Assembly: GCA_965247385.1 (NCBI GenBank)
Contig: CBDFHG010000007.1
Span: 1,054,001-1,118,000 of the forward strand
From: Thermohalobaculum sp965247385
GTDB taxonomy: Bacteria > Pseudomonadota > Alphaproteobacteria > Rhodobacterales > Rhodobacteraceae
Length of the DNA stretch: 64,000 nucleotides
Reading direction: 5' to 3'
Shown piece by piece: positions 8,288 through 16,923 of the stretch. Position numbers and translations under genes: made by a program. Positions within the stretch are counted from its first letter, which is position 1. Each line of letters begins with the position of its first letter. The notes under the pieces were generated by a model. The model did not search any database and was not told the DNA's origin. It saw only the letters and a list, made by a program, of their open reading frames with translations.

Positions 8288-11200
8288 TCATTCGAGAGCG
8301 AATATTTCGCGCAAATCCATGTCGGAATATTCGCCGATCCATTTTTCGCCCGAGGCGATGGCGAGGTTGGCAAGGTCGCGTTTATCCTCGAGCATGTCGT
8401 TTATTTTTTCCTCGAACGTTCCACGGGTAATGAGGCGGTGGACCATGACGTTTTTGGTCTGGCCGATGCGATAGGCGCGGTCGGTGGCCTGGGCCTCGAC
8501 AGCCGGATTCCACCATAAATCGAAATGCACCACGTTTTGCGCGGCGGTCAGATTGAGCCCAGTGCCGCCAGCCTTCAGCGATAGCAACATGAATTTGACA
8601 TACGGTTTGGTCTGGAAATCATCAACTATTGCGTCGCGCTTCTTGCGGGACAGACCGCCGTGGAGGAATAGCGGTTCGGTGGCGAATTCCGTTGCTATCA
8701 GCTCTTGCAGCAGATGGCCCATCTCCGTGTATTGGGTGAAAATCAACACTTTCTCTTCATTGTCGAACATGGCGCGCAAGAGCTCGAGCAAGAAAGCGGT
8801 CTTGCCCGAGGCCCCGGCGTCGATGGTTTTCTTCTTCAAGAAATGCGACGGGTGATTGCAGATCTGTTTGAGCGCCGTGATGAGTTTGAGCACAAGACCC
8901 CTGCGCTCGATGCCTTGCGCCTCCTCAACCTTTTTCATGATCTGATTCATGGTGGTCTGGTAGAGCGCCGCCTGTTCCTTGCCGAGCTTGCAATACTGGT
9001 TGATCTCCAGTTTGTCGGGTAAATCCTTGATGATCGCCTTGTCGGATTTCAGCCGCCGCAGGATGAAAGGCGAGGTGATCTTGCGGAACAACGCAAGCTT
9101 TTGCTGGTCGCGGTCGACCTCGATGGGCATGGCGAACTCGTTCTTGAAGGCCTTGATCCCTTTCAGATAGCCCTTGTTGATAAAGTCGAAGATGCTCCAG
9201 TATTCTGTGAGGCGGTTTTCCACCGGCGTGCCGGTCATGGCGACGCGCAAGCCGGTTTTCAGTTTTTTTACCGCCTTGGTCTGGGCCGTGCCGTGGTTTT
9301 TTATCGCTTGAGCCTCGTCGATGATCACCGCGGCCCATGTCTTGGTTGAAAATTTCGCCTCGTCCCGGCGTATGAGGCCATAGGTCGTGAGGAAAACGTC
9401 GATGCCCTTGGTGTTAAATTTGCGGTCGCCGCCGTGATAAGTGTGGACATTCAGGTCCGGCGTGAATTTTTCGATCTCACGCTGCCAGTTGGTCAGCAGA
9501 GCGGTCGGGACGACAACCAGTGCCGGATGGTGTTCAAGGCGGCCTTCTTCCAGAAACTGCAACAAAAGCGTGATGACCTGGATGGTCTTGCCGAGCCCCA
9601 TGTCATCGGCGATCAGACTGCCGAAGCCGAGCCGGGCATTCTTGACCAGCCACTCATAGCCCCGGTGCTGATAATTGCGCAATGTGGCTTGAAGGGTTCG
9701 GGGCACCGGCAGCGGTTCTGCGCTCAGCAACTCGCCGATCATCTTTTTGACTTGCGCGTCGAGCCGTAGCTTCTCACCCTTGTATTCCCCGGCGAGCACG
9801 GTCTTGAAGGCCTCCTTCGATGTCAGACGCGGCCCGGTTTCGAGATCTTTCAGGAGCTTGTTGATTTCCGTTTCATCAAGATAAATGAACTGGTCATTCA
9901 GCTTGACGATGCCCGCACAGCCGCGAACCAGCTTTTCAAATTCCGCCGCCGAGAGCATTTGATCGCCGAGCGCCACCTGCCATTCAAATTCGAACATGTC
10001 ATCGAGCGATAGATAGCTTCTGGTCGTTTCGGCGACCGGTTTGCGCACCCTTGCGCTGATTTTCGGGCGCACCAGATGATCCAGCCCCTTGGGCAGCAGG
10101 ATGGGGATATTGAGCAGTTTCAAGGTGGGCAAGTGGCGGAACAGAACAGCCTCGAAACCAGTCGAGGAAAATTCGGGTCGGGTTTCGCCACTTGAGGCCA
10201 GGAAATCGGCTATTTCGGGAAGATAGTCGGCCAGCAGGGTGACGTCCTTCAAGATGTCGTATTTTGCCTTGGAATATTTCTTTAGTGTAAGGATCTTTTT
10301 GAGCGGGATCGGCTCGTTCATCTCGGCGGTGCGGTCTTCCACCAGTAATTCCATGGAAAAGCCATCATTCGTTTCATCGACCTTGACGAGAGGCACAAAG
10401 TCCTTGCGCGCGATATGAAAGCGGTTGAGCCAGAGCGCGATATTTTCAGGCACCTGTTGTTTTTCAAACTTCTTTGATTTCTCAAACACCCGACCCTTAA
10501 AGAACATACCTGTGATGTCGTCATCGGGGATACCGTTGAGGCTGATGGCAAACCGGGAAAAACAGCCGCCGATAACGCCGGACAGCACTGTCTTGACCTG
10601 TTCGGCCTTTGCAAGGCGGGGTTTGTGCACCAGGTCACCGGGCGAAAGCGCGCAGATCGCATCGAACATCTCGCGCACCTTCGGGCTGGTAAGCGCCGGA
10701 ACCCAACGGATGCGGTGGCCGCCGGATGTGCTCAGTATTTCCGGAAGGACTGCGCCCTGCCCGATCAGTTTCAGGGCGAAATGGGTGAGCAGCGACAGTG
10801 CGATGGCCCGATCGTGATGGGAGTGGATTTGCTTGCGCGGAATGGCCAGCAGGAGGCGGAGCAGCTTGAAAAAATCGGTTTTGATGTGCGTGTCGAAACT
10901 CTCATCGGTGCTTGTCAGATTAACGCCGGTGAGTTCCAGATCAGGCGAGATGGCGATCTCCGCGTCGGTGAAAATAACGGGCGTTGCCGCCTCGCCATCC
11001 TCTTCCAGCAGCGCCTTCAACTGACGCATTTCCTGGTCGGCTTGCCGGGCAAAACTCTTCAGCGCCTTGTCCAGCAGCCACTTGAAATCATTTTGCAGGT
11101 AAAACAGCGGCCGCTCCCCCAGAAGCGACAACAGTTCAACATGCAACAAGGGTATTTGCGAAAAATCAAGTGCATCGAGTCGCTGGTCCCGTTCCTCGCG

Positions 11201-11809
11201 GGCAAGCGGCCTTTGCTTGGCGGATGTCCCTTTCAGTATCAGTTGCCCAGGCGAGCAAATCGCAACGATTGAATGCTCCTCGGCCGAAAATCCTCTCTCT
11301 GCAAGGGCCGCGAAAATATCGAAATCGTGCAGTTCGAACAGCAAGAACGGGTTCTTGTCGACCTCGTTGGCAATCAGATAGATCACCGCCGCGATATGCT
11401 TGCAGCAAAATGCCCAGTCCGGACACGAGCACCTCGCCGAAATATCACCCCAGGTCTCGGGAAACAGCGGCACCTTGTTTTTCTGAAAGACATCGAACAG
11501 CGCCGGCGGCAGTTTGCGGGTGAGAAGTTGGGAGAGAAACAGCGGGTTTCCGGTGACCGCGTCCACTACCGCCGTTTTGTCTTTCGCGGAGAATTCCGGC
11601 AGCGATATCTTCACCTCATAGGGCCGTGGCCGCGAGCCTTTCACATCCGCCGAAACCTCAATCCCCGAGACATCGACCTTTTTCACCGAGCCATTGCGCG
11701 CATAGCGCTTGCCGCGTGGCAGCCGGTTGGAACAAGAATAATCGATGCCGGTCAGCGCATCCAGCCATTTTTCGCCCCACCAGGTATTGCCAAATTCGAT
11801 AGAGGCCAT
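8288..11809 (-). CDS. SNF2/SWI2-family helicase with SWIM zinc finger
   Basis: A 1173-residue protein. Near residue 130 is a SWIM zinc finger (CSCPDWAFCCKHIAAV, pattern CxCx(n)CxH). A long middle region of unknown fold follows. From about residue 710 comes the SNF2 ATPase: motif I ADDMGLGKTIQV near 736, motif II VIIDEAQAIKN (DEAQ) near 833, GTPVENRL, and the C-terminal helicase lobe LIFTQYTEM, LSLKAGGTGLNLTAA, RAYRIGQTKNVMVHRLI. Such proteins translocate on double-stranded DNA and remodel protein-DNA complexes. Its ATG overlaps the TGA of the UPF0158 gene, so they are translationally coupled. Base composition is visibly less GC-rich than the neighbours, and IS debris lies on both sides, which suggests acquisition. 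A role in defence is possible but not shown. Confidence 0.92.
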   Translation of the reverse strand: MASIEFGNTWWGEKWLDALTGIDYSCSNRLPRGKRYARNGSVKKVDVSGIEVSADVKGSRPRPYEVKISLPEFSAKDKTAVVDAVTGNPLFLSQLLTRKLPPALFDVFQKNKVPLFPETWGDISARCSCPDWAFCCKHIAAVIYLIANEVDKNPFLLFELHDFDIFAALAERGFSAEEHSIVAICSPGQLILKGTSAKQRPLAREERDQRLDALDFSQIPLLHVELLSLLGERPLFYLQNDFKWLLDKALKSFARQADQEMRQLKALLEEDGEAATPVIFTDAEIAISPDLELTGVNLTSTDESFDTHIKTDFFKLLRLLLAIPRKQIHSHHDRAIALSLLTHFALKLIGQGAVLPEILSTSGGHRIRWVPALTSPKVREMFDAICALSPGDLVHKPRLAKAEQVKTVLSGVIGGCFSRFAISLNGIPDDDITGMFFKGRVFEKSKKFEKQQVPENIALWLNRFHIARKDFVPLVKVDETNDGFSMELLVEDRTAEMNEPIPLKKILTLKKYSKAKYDILKDVTLLADYLPEIADFLASSGETRPEFSSTGFEAVLFRHLPTLKLLNIPILLPKGLDHLVRPKISARVRKPVAETTRSYLSLDDMFEFEWQVALGDQMLSAAEFEKLVRGCAGIVKLNDQFIYLDETEINKLLKDLETGPRLTSKEAFKTVLAGEYKGEKLRLDAQVKKMIGELLSAEPLPVPRTLQATLRNYQHRGYEWLVKNARLGFGSLIADDMGLGKTIQVITLLLQFLEEGRLEHHPALVVVPTALLTNWQREIEKFTPDLNVHTYHGGDRKFNTKGIDVFLTTYGLIRRDEAKFSTKTWAAVIIDEAQAIKNHGTAQTKAVKKLKTGLRVAMTGTPVENRLTEYWSIFDFINKGYLKGIKAFKNEFAMPIEVDRDQQKLALFRKITSPFILRRLKSDKAIIKDLPDKLEINQYCKLGKEQAALYQTTMNQIMKKVEEAQGIERRGLVLKLITALKQICNHPSHFLKKKTIDAGASGKTAFLLELLRAMFDNEEKVLIFTQYTEMGHLLQELIATEFATEPLFLHGGLSRKKRDAIVDDFQTKPYVKFMLLSLKAGGTGLNLTAAQNVVHFDLWWNPAVEAQATDRAYRIGQTKNVMVHRLITRGTFEEKINDMLEDKRDLANLAIASGEKWIGEYSDMDLREIFALE

Positions 11810-12297
11810 CAGCCGCGCCCCGCCTCACTCCTGTCATCTATGAACGATATTCCTTGGCTTTCCAGAAAATCGGAGGCGATTTTCTTGAGCGCCTTATCCC
11901 TGAACGCGAACCAGTCCTCTTGGACATCCTCCTCGATGATCCGGTCCTTGAAGCGCCGAAACGCGCCCCGTCCCGTTATCGCCTGAAGCAGGGCATTTTG
12001 CACCTGCTCATCACAGAGCGAAAAGCAGAACCTCTCCATGATTGAATATTTATGGATCTCGAACCGTTTGGGCAGTGCGATGTAATCATCGTCTGCCAGC
12101 ACGTTTTTCACCTGGTCGACCATTTCCTTTTGCCATTCAAGGACAAAACGGCTGACGTCATCGTCCTCGGCATAGGAGATTTCCTCATCGCTGAGCGCGA
12201 CGAGTTCGCCTGTTTTGCGGTTAACATAGGCTGCCATTTCGTCGCCAGCCCTATCCATCTCGTCAACGACGGCCTGCAAATTCACCGGCAACGCCAT
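11809..12297 (-). CDS. UPF0158 family protein
   Basis: A 162-residue acidic protein starting MALPVNLQAVVDEMDRAGDE. Features include YVNRKTGELVALSDEEI, DDYIALPKRFEIHKYSIMER and AFRRFKDRIIEE followed by DWFAFRDKALKKIA, matching the UPF0158 pattern. The start at 12297 was chosen because homology begins at this methionine and a GGGAGA lies upstream; the frame stays open to 12534 but that part overlaps transposase debris. The stop codon overlaps the start of the SNF2 helicase gene by one base. Function unknown; the tight coupling makes a shared role likely. Confidence 0.8.
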   Translation of the reverse strand: MALPVNLQAVVDEMDRAGDEMAAYVNRKTGELVALSDEEISYAEDDDVSRFVLEWQKEMVDQVKNVLADDDYIALPKRFEIHKYSIMERFCFSLCDEQVQNALLQAITGRGAFRRFKDRIIEEDVQEDWFAFRDKALKKIASDFLESQGISFIDDRSEAGRG

Positions 12298-12437
12298 GAT
12301 AGATTCTCCCATCTCTCCAAGAGCTCGATCTAAAAGTTGTTGAGCGATATCGGCAGGTTGTGATTCACCGTCTTTGACGAGAAGATGGAGGATCGAATGC
12401 CCTGGGACGATACCGCTCGTGTTGAGCATAGACGGGA

Positions 12438-12680
12438 TTGCACGCGAGCTATGCAAGCGATTTGACCGACCGCGAGTGGACGCTGATTGCACCACTTCTG
12501 CCGCCCGCCCGGCGCGGTGGCCGAGCGAGGACATCGGACCTCCGCGCGGTCACGGATGCGATCTTCCATATCGGGACCAGCGGCTGTCAGTGGCGGATGC
12601 TGCCGAAGGATTCCCCGCCGGTCTCGACGGTCCGGGGCCATGTCTACGCGTGGCGCAACGCTGGGTTCTATGAACCCACC
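12438..12680 (+). pseudogene. IS5-family transposase N-terminal fragment
   Basis: The plus-strand frame reads DLTDREWTLIAPLLPPARRG, then RTSDLRAVTDAIFHI and SGCQWRMLPKDSPPVSTV, ending VYAWRNAGFYE. This is the typical start of IS5/IS1031-type OrfA. After about 12680 the similarity stops and the brnA-like gene lies on the other strand. It marks the right boundary of the SNF2/UPF0158 module. Confidence 0.75.
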
Positions 12681-12747
12681 GTCATACCCGATTTCGAGGG
12701 AAATGGTGGGTTCTTCAAGGCCACCCTGCAGCCAAAACCGTCCCCCC

Positions 12748-13080
12748 TCAAATCACATCCCCCTTCCAGTCCCGGTCGCCCGGCCGCTCGGTCTCCTTCG
12801 AATTCACCGCATGCATAAAGGCGCGCAGCACCGCGTTCATACGCGGCTGGTCGCCACGGCCCAGGGCCCGGAACCACGCCACCATTTCGGCATCCAGCGC
12901 CAGGTTCAGCTTGGTCTTCCTCGGCTTTACCGGGGCCAGCGTCTCGACCTTGTGCCAGTCCGGCGGGATCAGCCGGTGCTTCAGCTTCATCCGCTCGAGT
13001 TCCGTCAGTTGCTCACCAGGACCGGCGGCCATCCGGGCGAAGCCGCGTTCCTCGGCTTTGCTGCGCTTGCGGTCTGCCAT
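12748..13080 (-). CDS. BrnA-like antitoxin family protein (orphan)
   Basis: A 110-residue protein from the ATG at 13080 (MADRKRSKAEERGF). The C-terminal half shows the BrnA-type pattern: VKPRKTKLNLALDAEMVAWF, RALGRGDQPRMNAVLRAFMH, a ribbon-helix-helix-like DNA-binding region. In BrnTA modules the BrnT toxin gene lies directly upstream of brnA; here the upstream neighbour is a peptidase on the same strand, and no BrnT-like ORF is seen. It may be an orphan antitoxin acting as a DNA-binding regulator. Confidence 0.7.
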   Translation of the reverse strand: MADRKRSKAEERGFARMAAGPGEQLTELERMKLKHRLIPPDWHKVETLAPVKPRKTKLNLALDAEMVAWFRALGRGDQPRMNAVLRAFMHAVNSKETERPGDRDWKGDVI

Positions 13081-13209
13081 GCGATGGATCCTCCGTTCCC
13101 GGCCCGGTTTCAACCAGAGAACTATCGTGGATTTTCGTTAAATTTTGCCCAATCTCCGGCCGCTGTCGGAGGACACCACCAGAGACCCACCGGATCACCA
13201 CCGATGGAT

Positions 13210-15231
13210 TCAGCCCAGCCCCCTGCCCTCCAGCAGCGCCTCGACCCCCGGCAATTTGCCCCGGAAGGCGCGATAGGCATCCTCCGGTTCCTGCCGCCCG
13301 CCCGCCGAATAGACGCTGGACGCCAGGCGCCCGGCGGTCTCCTGATCGAAGGCATCCCCGGCTTCCTCGAACGCCTTGAAGGCGTCGGCGTCCATCATCT
13401 CGGACCACATGTAGCTGTAGTAGCCCGCCGAATATCCATCGCCGGAAAACACATGCTGGAAATGCGGCGCAGCGTGGCGCATGGCGATGGCGTCGGGCAT
13501 CTCGAGGTCTTCCAACACCTTGGCCTGGAATGATTTTCCATCGAAGCCGTCTGAATCTCCCAGCACATGCATCTCCAGATCGACCAGCGCCGAGGCGGTG
13601 TATTCGACCGTGGCAAAGCCCTGGTTGAAGCTCTCCGCCGCCCTCAGCCGGGCGATCATCCCGGCCGGCATCGGCGCGCCGGTCTGGTAGTGACACGCAT
13701 GTTCGGCCAGCACCTCCGGCACACTCAGCCAATGCTCGAAAAGCTGGCTCGGCAGTTCGACAAAATCCCGCGCCACCGAGGTGCCGGAGATGAACGGATA
13801 GGTCACATCCGACATAAGCCCATGTAATGCATGGCCAAATTCGTGGAACACCGTCAGCGCATCGCCATAAGTCAGCAGCGCCGGCTCCCCCTCGCCACCG
13901 GGGGCGATGTTGAGGGTGTTGATGATGATAGGTCGCTCCGGCTGCCACAGCTTCTGCTGGCTGCGATAGCCGCTCATCCAGGCGCCGGAGCGCTTCGAGG
14001 GCCGGGCGAAGTAGTCGCCGATGAACAGGCCCAGATGCGCACCGTCAGGGCCCGTCACCTCCCAGGAGCGGACATCCGGGTGGTGCAGAGCCAGGTTTTT
14101 TGTTTCCCGAAAGCTCAACCCGAACAGACGGTTAGCCACCCCGAAGGCCGCCTCGATAATGGCATCGAGCTGCAGATAGGGCTTGGTCTCCGCCTCGTCG
14201 AGATCGTGTGCGCGCTTGCGCTGTTTCTCGGAGTAGAAACGCCAGTCCCACGGGGCCAGTTCGATGTTGGCGCCTTCGCCCGCCGCCAGTGCGGACAGTG
14301 TCTCGGCCTCTTCGCCCGCTCGCTTGCGGGCGGGCTCCCAGACCGCGGTCAACAGGTCGCGGACGGCTTGCGGGGTCTTGGCCATCTGGTCGTGCAGTTT
14401 GAACTCGGCGAAGTTCGCAAACCCCAGCAACCGGGCACGCTCGGCGCGCAGCCTGACCGTCTCCTCGACCAAGGGCCAGTTGGTCGTCTCGCCACGCGCC
14501 GCCCACGCCCGCCACGCGGTCTCACGCAGGTCTCGCCGGGTCGAGAAGGTCAGGAATGGTTCAATCGACGAGCGCGACAAGGTGATTGCATACTGGCCCG
14601 GCTTGCCCCGCGCTTTTGCTTCATTCGCCGCCGCGCTGTGCAGAAAACCCGGCAACCCGGCGAGATCGTCCTCGCCGAGAACCAGCATCCAATCCTTTTC
14701 GTCGGCCAATACATTCAGGCCGAAGGCGGTGCCCAACTCGGCCAGCCGCTGCATGATCGCGGTCATCCGCACGCGGGCATCGCCATCCAGCTTCGCGCCT
14801 GCCTTGACGAACATGCGGTGATACAGTTCCAGCACCCGGCCCTGCTCGGCGTCCAGGCCCAGGCTCGCGCCCGCATCGACCAGCGCCTGCACCCGGGCGA
14901 ACAGCTTTGCATTCATCAGGATAGCGCTGTGATGCGCCGCCAGCTTCGGCGCCATCTCGCGCTGGATCGCCTGGAGTTCGTCGTTGGTATGCGACGAGGA
15001 CAGGTTGAAGAACACCGCCGCGACCTGGTCGAGGGTCTGCCCGGTGCGCTCCATTGCCTCGATCGTATTGGTGAAGTCAGGCGCGGCCGAGTTGGCGGAG
15101 ATTGCTTCGATCTCGGCCAGGTTCTCGGCCATCGCAGCAGCAAAGGCAGGAACGAAATGCGTTTCCTCGATCCGATCGAAGGGCGGCAGGCCGAAAGGCG
15201 CATCCCAAGATGCAAGCAGCGGGTTGGTCAT
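13210..15231 (-). CDS. dcp: M3 family oligopeptidase / peptidyl-dipeptidase (Dcp-like)
   Basis: A 673-residue protein, usual for Dcp/OpdA (about 680). The zinc site FHEFGHALHGLMS lies near residue 463, with the third ligand glutamate expected in the ETIRFVEL-equivalent stretch (VARDFVELPSQLFEHW). The N-terminus DAPFGLPPFDRIEETHFVPA and the C-terminus YSAGYYSYMWSEMMDADAF are characteristic of M3A peptidases. It hydrolyses short peptides, cytosolic since no signal peptide is present. ATG 15231 is the chosen start; an upstream GTG at 15246 in the same frame overlaps the stop of the GST gene (TGA/GTG), so the two genes are coupled either way. Confidence 0.92.
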   Translation of the reverse strand: MTNPLLASWDAPFGLPPFDRIEETHFVPAFAAAMAENLAEIEAISANSAAPDFTNTIEAMERTGQTLDQVAAVFFNLSSSHTNDELQAIQREMAPKLAAHHSAILMNAKLFARVQALVDAGASLGLDAEQGRVLELYHRMFVKAGAKLDGDARVRMTAIMQRLAELGTAFGLNVLADEKDWMLVLGEDDLAGLPGFLHSAAANEAKARGKPGQYAITLSRSSIEPFLTFSTRRDLRETAWRAWAARGETTNWPLVEETVRLRAERARLLGFANFAEFKLHDQMAKTPQAVRDLLTAVWEPARKRAGEEAETLSALAAGEGANIELAPWDWRFYSEKQRKRAHDLDEAETKPYLQLDAIIEAAFGVANRLFGLSFRETKNLALHHPDVRSWEVTGPDGAHLGLFIGDYFARPSKRSGAWMSGYRSQQKLWQPERPIIINTLNIAPGGEGEPALLTYGDALTVFHEFGHALHGLMSDVTYPFISGTSVARDFVELPSQLFEHWLSVPEVLAEHACHYQTGAPMPAGMIARLRAAESFNQGFATVEYTASALVDLEMHVLGDSDGFDGKSFQAKVLEDLEMPDAIAMRHAAPHFQHVFSGDGYSAGYYSYMWSEMMDADAFKAFEEAGDAFDQETAGRLASSVYSAGGRQEPEDAYRAFRGKLPGVEALLEGRGLG

Positions 15232-15242
15232 GTCGGCAACAC

Positions 15243-15869
15243 TCACAATGCGGTTGAAGGGCGGGCGTGCATACGTTCAACCCAGGCCAGAAGGTTGGTA
15301 CAGCTCTCCGGGATACGGTGTTTGATTACTCGCAGAAAATCGACCGCCACGATCGCTGTGATATCGGCGATGGTCAATCGGTCGGCGGCGATCCATTTGC
15401 GCCCCTCCAGCCGCTGGTTCAGTTCGCCCAACCGCGCGTCCAGGCGCGCCCGGTTGACCTCGCCCCAGTCGGCGCATTGGTCCTCCAACACCGCCAGATG
15501 CGGGTTGGTGTGGCGAAAGCAAGCAGCCACGGTCGCGAACAGCCGGAACTCGACCAATCGCTGCCATTTCTCGATGGCAATCTGCTCCATGACATCCCGG
15601 CCCATCATGTTTGGCTCGGGTTGAAGCGCATCAAGATACCGGCAGATTGCAACCGACTCGGTCAGGATCGTGCCGTCATCCAATTCCAGCGCCGGAACCT
15701 GTGGCACACCGACCTTTGCCAGATAGCCCGGCTGCTTGTGCTCACCGGCCATCAGGTTGACGTTTATCCGTTCGATCTCGACCCCCTTCTCGGCTAGAAA
15801 GATATTAACCCGGCGCGGGTTCGGCGCGCGCGGCTGATCGTAGAGGCGGACAGGTAGGGGAAGGGTCAT
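15243..15869 (-). CDS. Glutathione S-transferase
   Basis: A 208-residue protein. The N-terminal thioredoxin-like domain reads LYDQPRAPNPRRVNIFLAEK, then VPQVPALELDDGTILTESVA, with the cis-proline VP and the ES glutathione-binding motif. An all-helical C-terminal domain follows (LTIADITAIVAVDFL, the N-capping S/T-x-x-D box). It conjugates or reduces substrates with glutathione in the cytosol; the specific substrate is unknown. It lies head to tail with the M3 peptidase, overlapping its upstream start, and diverges from pyrB. Confidence 0.9.
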   Translation of the reverse strand: MTLPLPVRLYDQPRAPNPRRVNIFLAEKGVEIERINVNLMAGEHKQPGYLAKVGVPQVPALELDDGTILTESVAICRYLDALQPEPNMMGRDVMEQIAIEKWQRLVEFRLFATVAACFRHTNPHLAVLEDQCADWGEVNRARLDARLGELNQRLEGRKWIAADRLTIADITAIVAVDFLRVIKHRIPESCTNLLAWVERMHARPSTAL

Positions 15870-15990
15870 CGGGCGATTCCTATGGCTGCGGTCACACAGA
15901 ACCTAGGGCGGCGCAGGCTCTGCGCCAAGCCCGCTTGCCCGGCCCCGCTTTCGCTCCTATAAGGCGCAGGATCGCGCCAAGGGGATATCC

Positions 15991-16923
15991 ATGTTCGCCC
16001 ACCGCCACCTTCTCGGCATCGAACAGCTCTCAGCCCCGGATATTTCCGAAATCCTCGACCTCTCCGACAGCTACGTGGCGCTGAACCGCCAACCCGACAA
16101 GCATGTGGACAAGCTGCGCGGGCGGACCCAGATCAATCTGTTTTTCGAAAACTCGACCCGCACACAGGCCAGCTTCGAGCTTGCGGGAAAACGCCTCGGC
16201 GCTGATGTGATGAACATGGCAGTGCAGTCTTCCTCGGTGCGCAAGGGCGAAACCCTGATCGACACCGCGCTGACGCTGAACGCCATGCACCCGGACCTGC
16301 TGGTGGTGCGTCACCACAATTCCGGCGCGGTGGCGTTGTTGTCGGAGAAGGTCAACTGCGCCGTATTGAATGCGGGCGACGGGCGGCACGAGCATCCGAC
16401 CCAGGCATTGCTGGACGCCCTGACGATCCGACGGCGCAAGGGCCGGTTACAGCGCCTGACCATCGCCATCTGCGGTGACATCGCCAACAGCCGGGTGGCG
16501 CGCTCGAACATCATGTGTCTCAACAAGATGGAGAACAGGGTCCGGGTGATCGCACCGCCCACCCTGCTGCCCGCCGGCATCGACCGCTTCGGGGTCGAGG
16601 TTTTCACCGACATGGAGGCGGGGCTGAAGGATTGCGACGTGGTGATGATGCTTCGGATCCAGAACGAGCGCCTTACGGGTGCAGCGATCCCCTCGACCCG
16701 GGAATATTTCCACCGCTGGGGCCTGACGGCGGAGAAGCTGGCGGTGGCCCGGGACGACGCCATCGTCATGCACCCCGGCCCGATGAACCGCGGCGTCGAG
16801 ATCGACGCCGAGGTCGCCGACGACATCACCCGCTCGGTGATCCAGGAACAGGTCGAAATGGGAGTCGCGGTGCGCATGGCGGTGCTGGATTTGTTGGCGG
16901 GGAATTTGGGGGAAGAAGCCTGA
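15991..16923 (+). CDS. pyrB: Aspartate carbamoyltransferase catalytic subunit
   Basis: A 310-residue protein that catalyses carbamoyl phosphate + aspartate to N-carbamoylaspartate, the second step of pyrimidine synthesis. Motifs: FFENSTRTQASFELAGKRLG (phosphate-binding STRT), DLLVVRHHNSGA, NAGDGRHEHPTQALLDALTI and MHPGPMNRGVEI. The length is normal. The stop TGA overlaps the ATG of the dihydroorotase-like gene, giving the pyrBC' arrangement seen in many proteobacteria, where the second protein supports the ATCase oligomer. Confidence 0.97.
   Translation: MFAHRHLLGIEQLSAPDISEILDLSDSYVALNRQPDKHVDKLRGRTQINLFFENSTRTQASFELAGKRLGADVMNMAVQSSSVRKGETLIDTALTLNAMHPDLLVVRHHNSGAVALLSEKVNCAVLNAGDGRHEHPTQALLDALTIRRRKGRLQRLTIAICGDIANSRVARSNIMCLNKMENRVRVIAPPTLLPAGIDRFGVEVFTDMEAGLKDCDVVMMLRIQNERLTGAAIPSTREYFHRWGLTAEKLAVARDDAIVMHPGPMNRGVEIDAEVADDITRSVIQEQVEMGVAVRMAVLDLLAGNLGEEA

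Noticed and set aside
8288..12297. DISARM or another known SNF2-containing defence system
   Set aside because: No methyltransferase, DrmA/DrmB-like protein, phospholipase D or nuclease gene is adjacent; only a UPF0158 protein.
12748..13080. Complete BrnTA toxin-antitoxin pair
   Set aside because: The BrnA-like protein is present, but no BrnT-like toxin ORF is found on either side.
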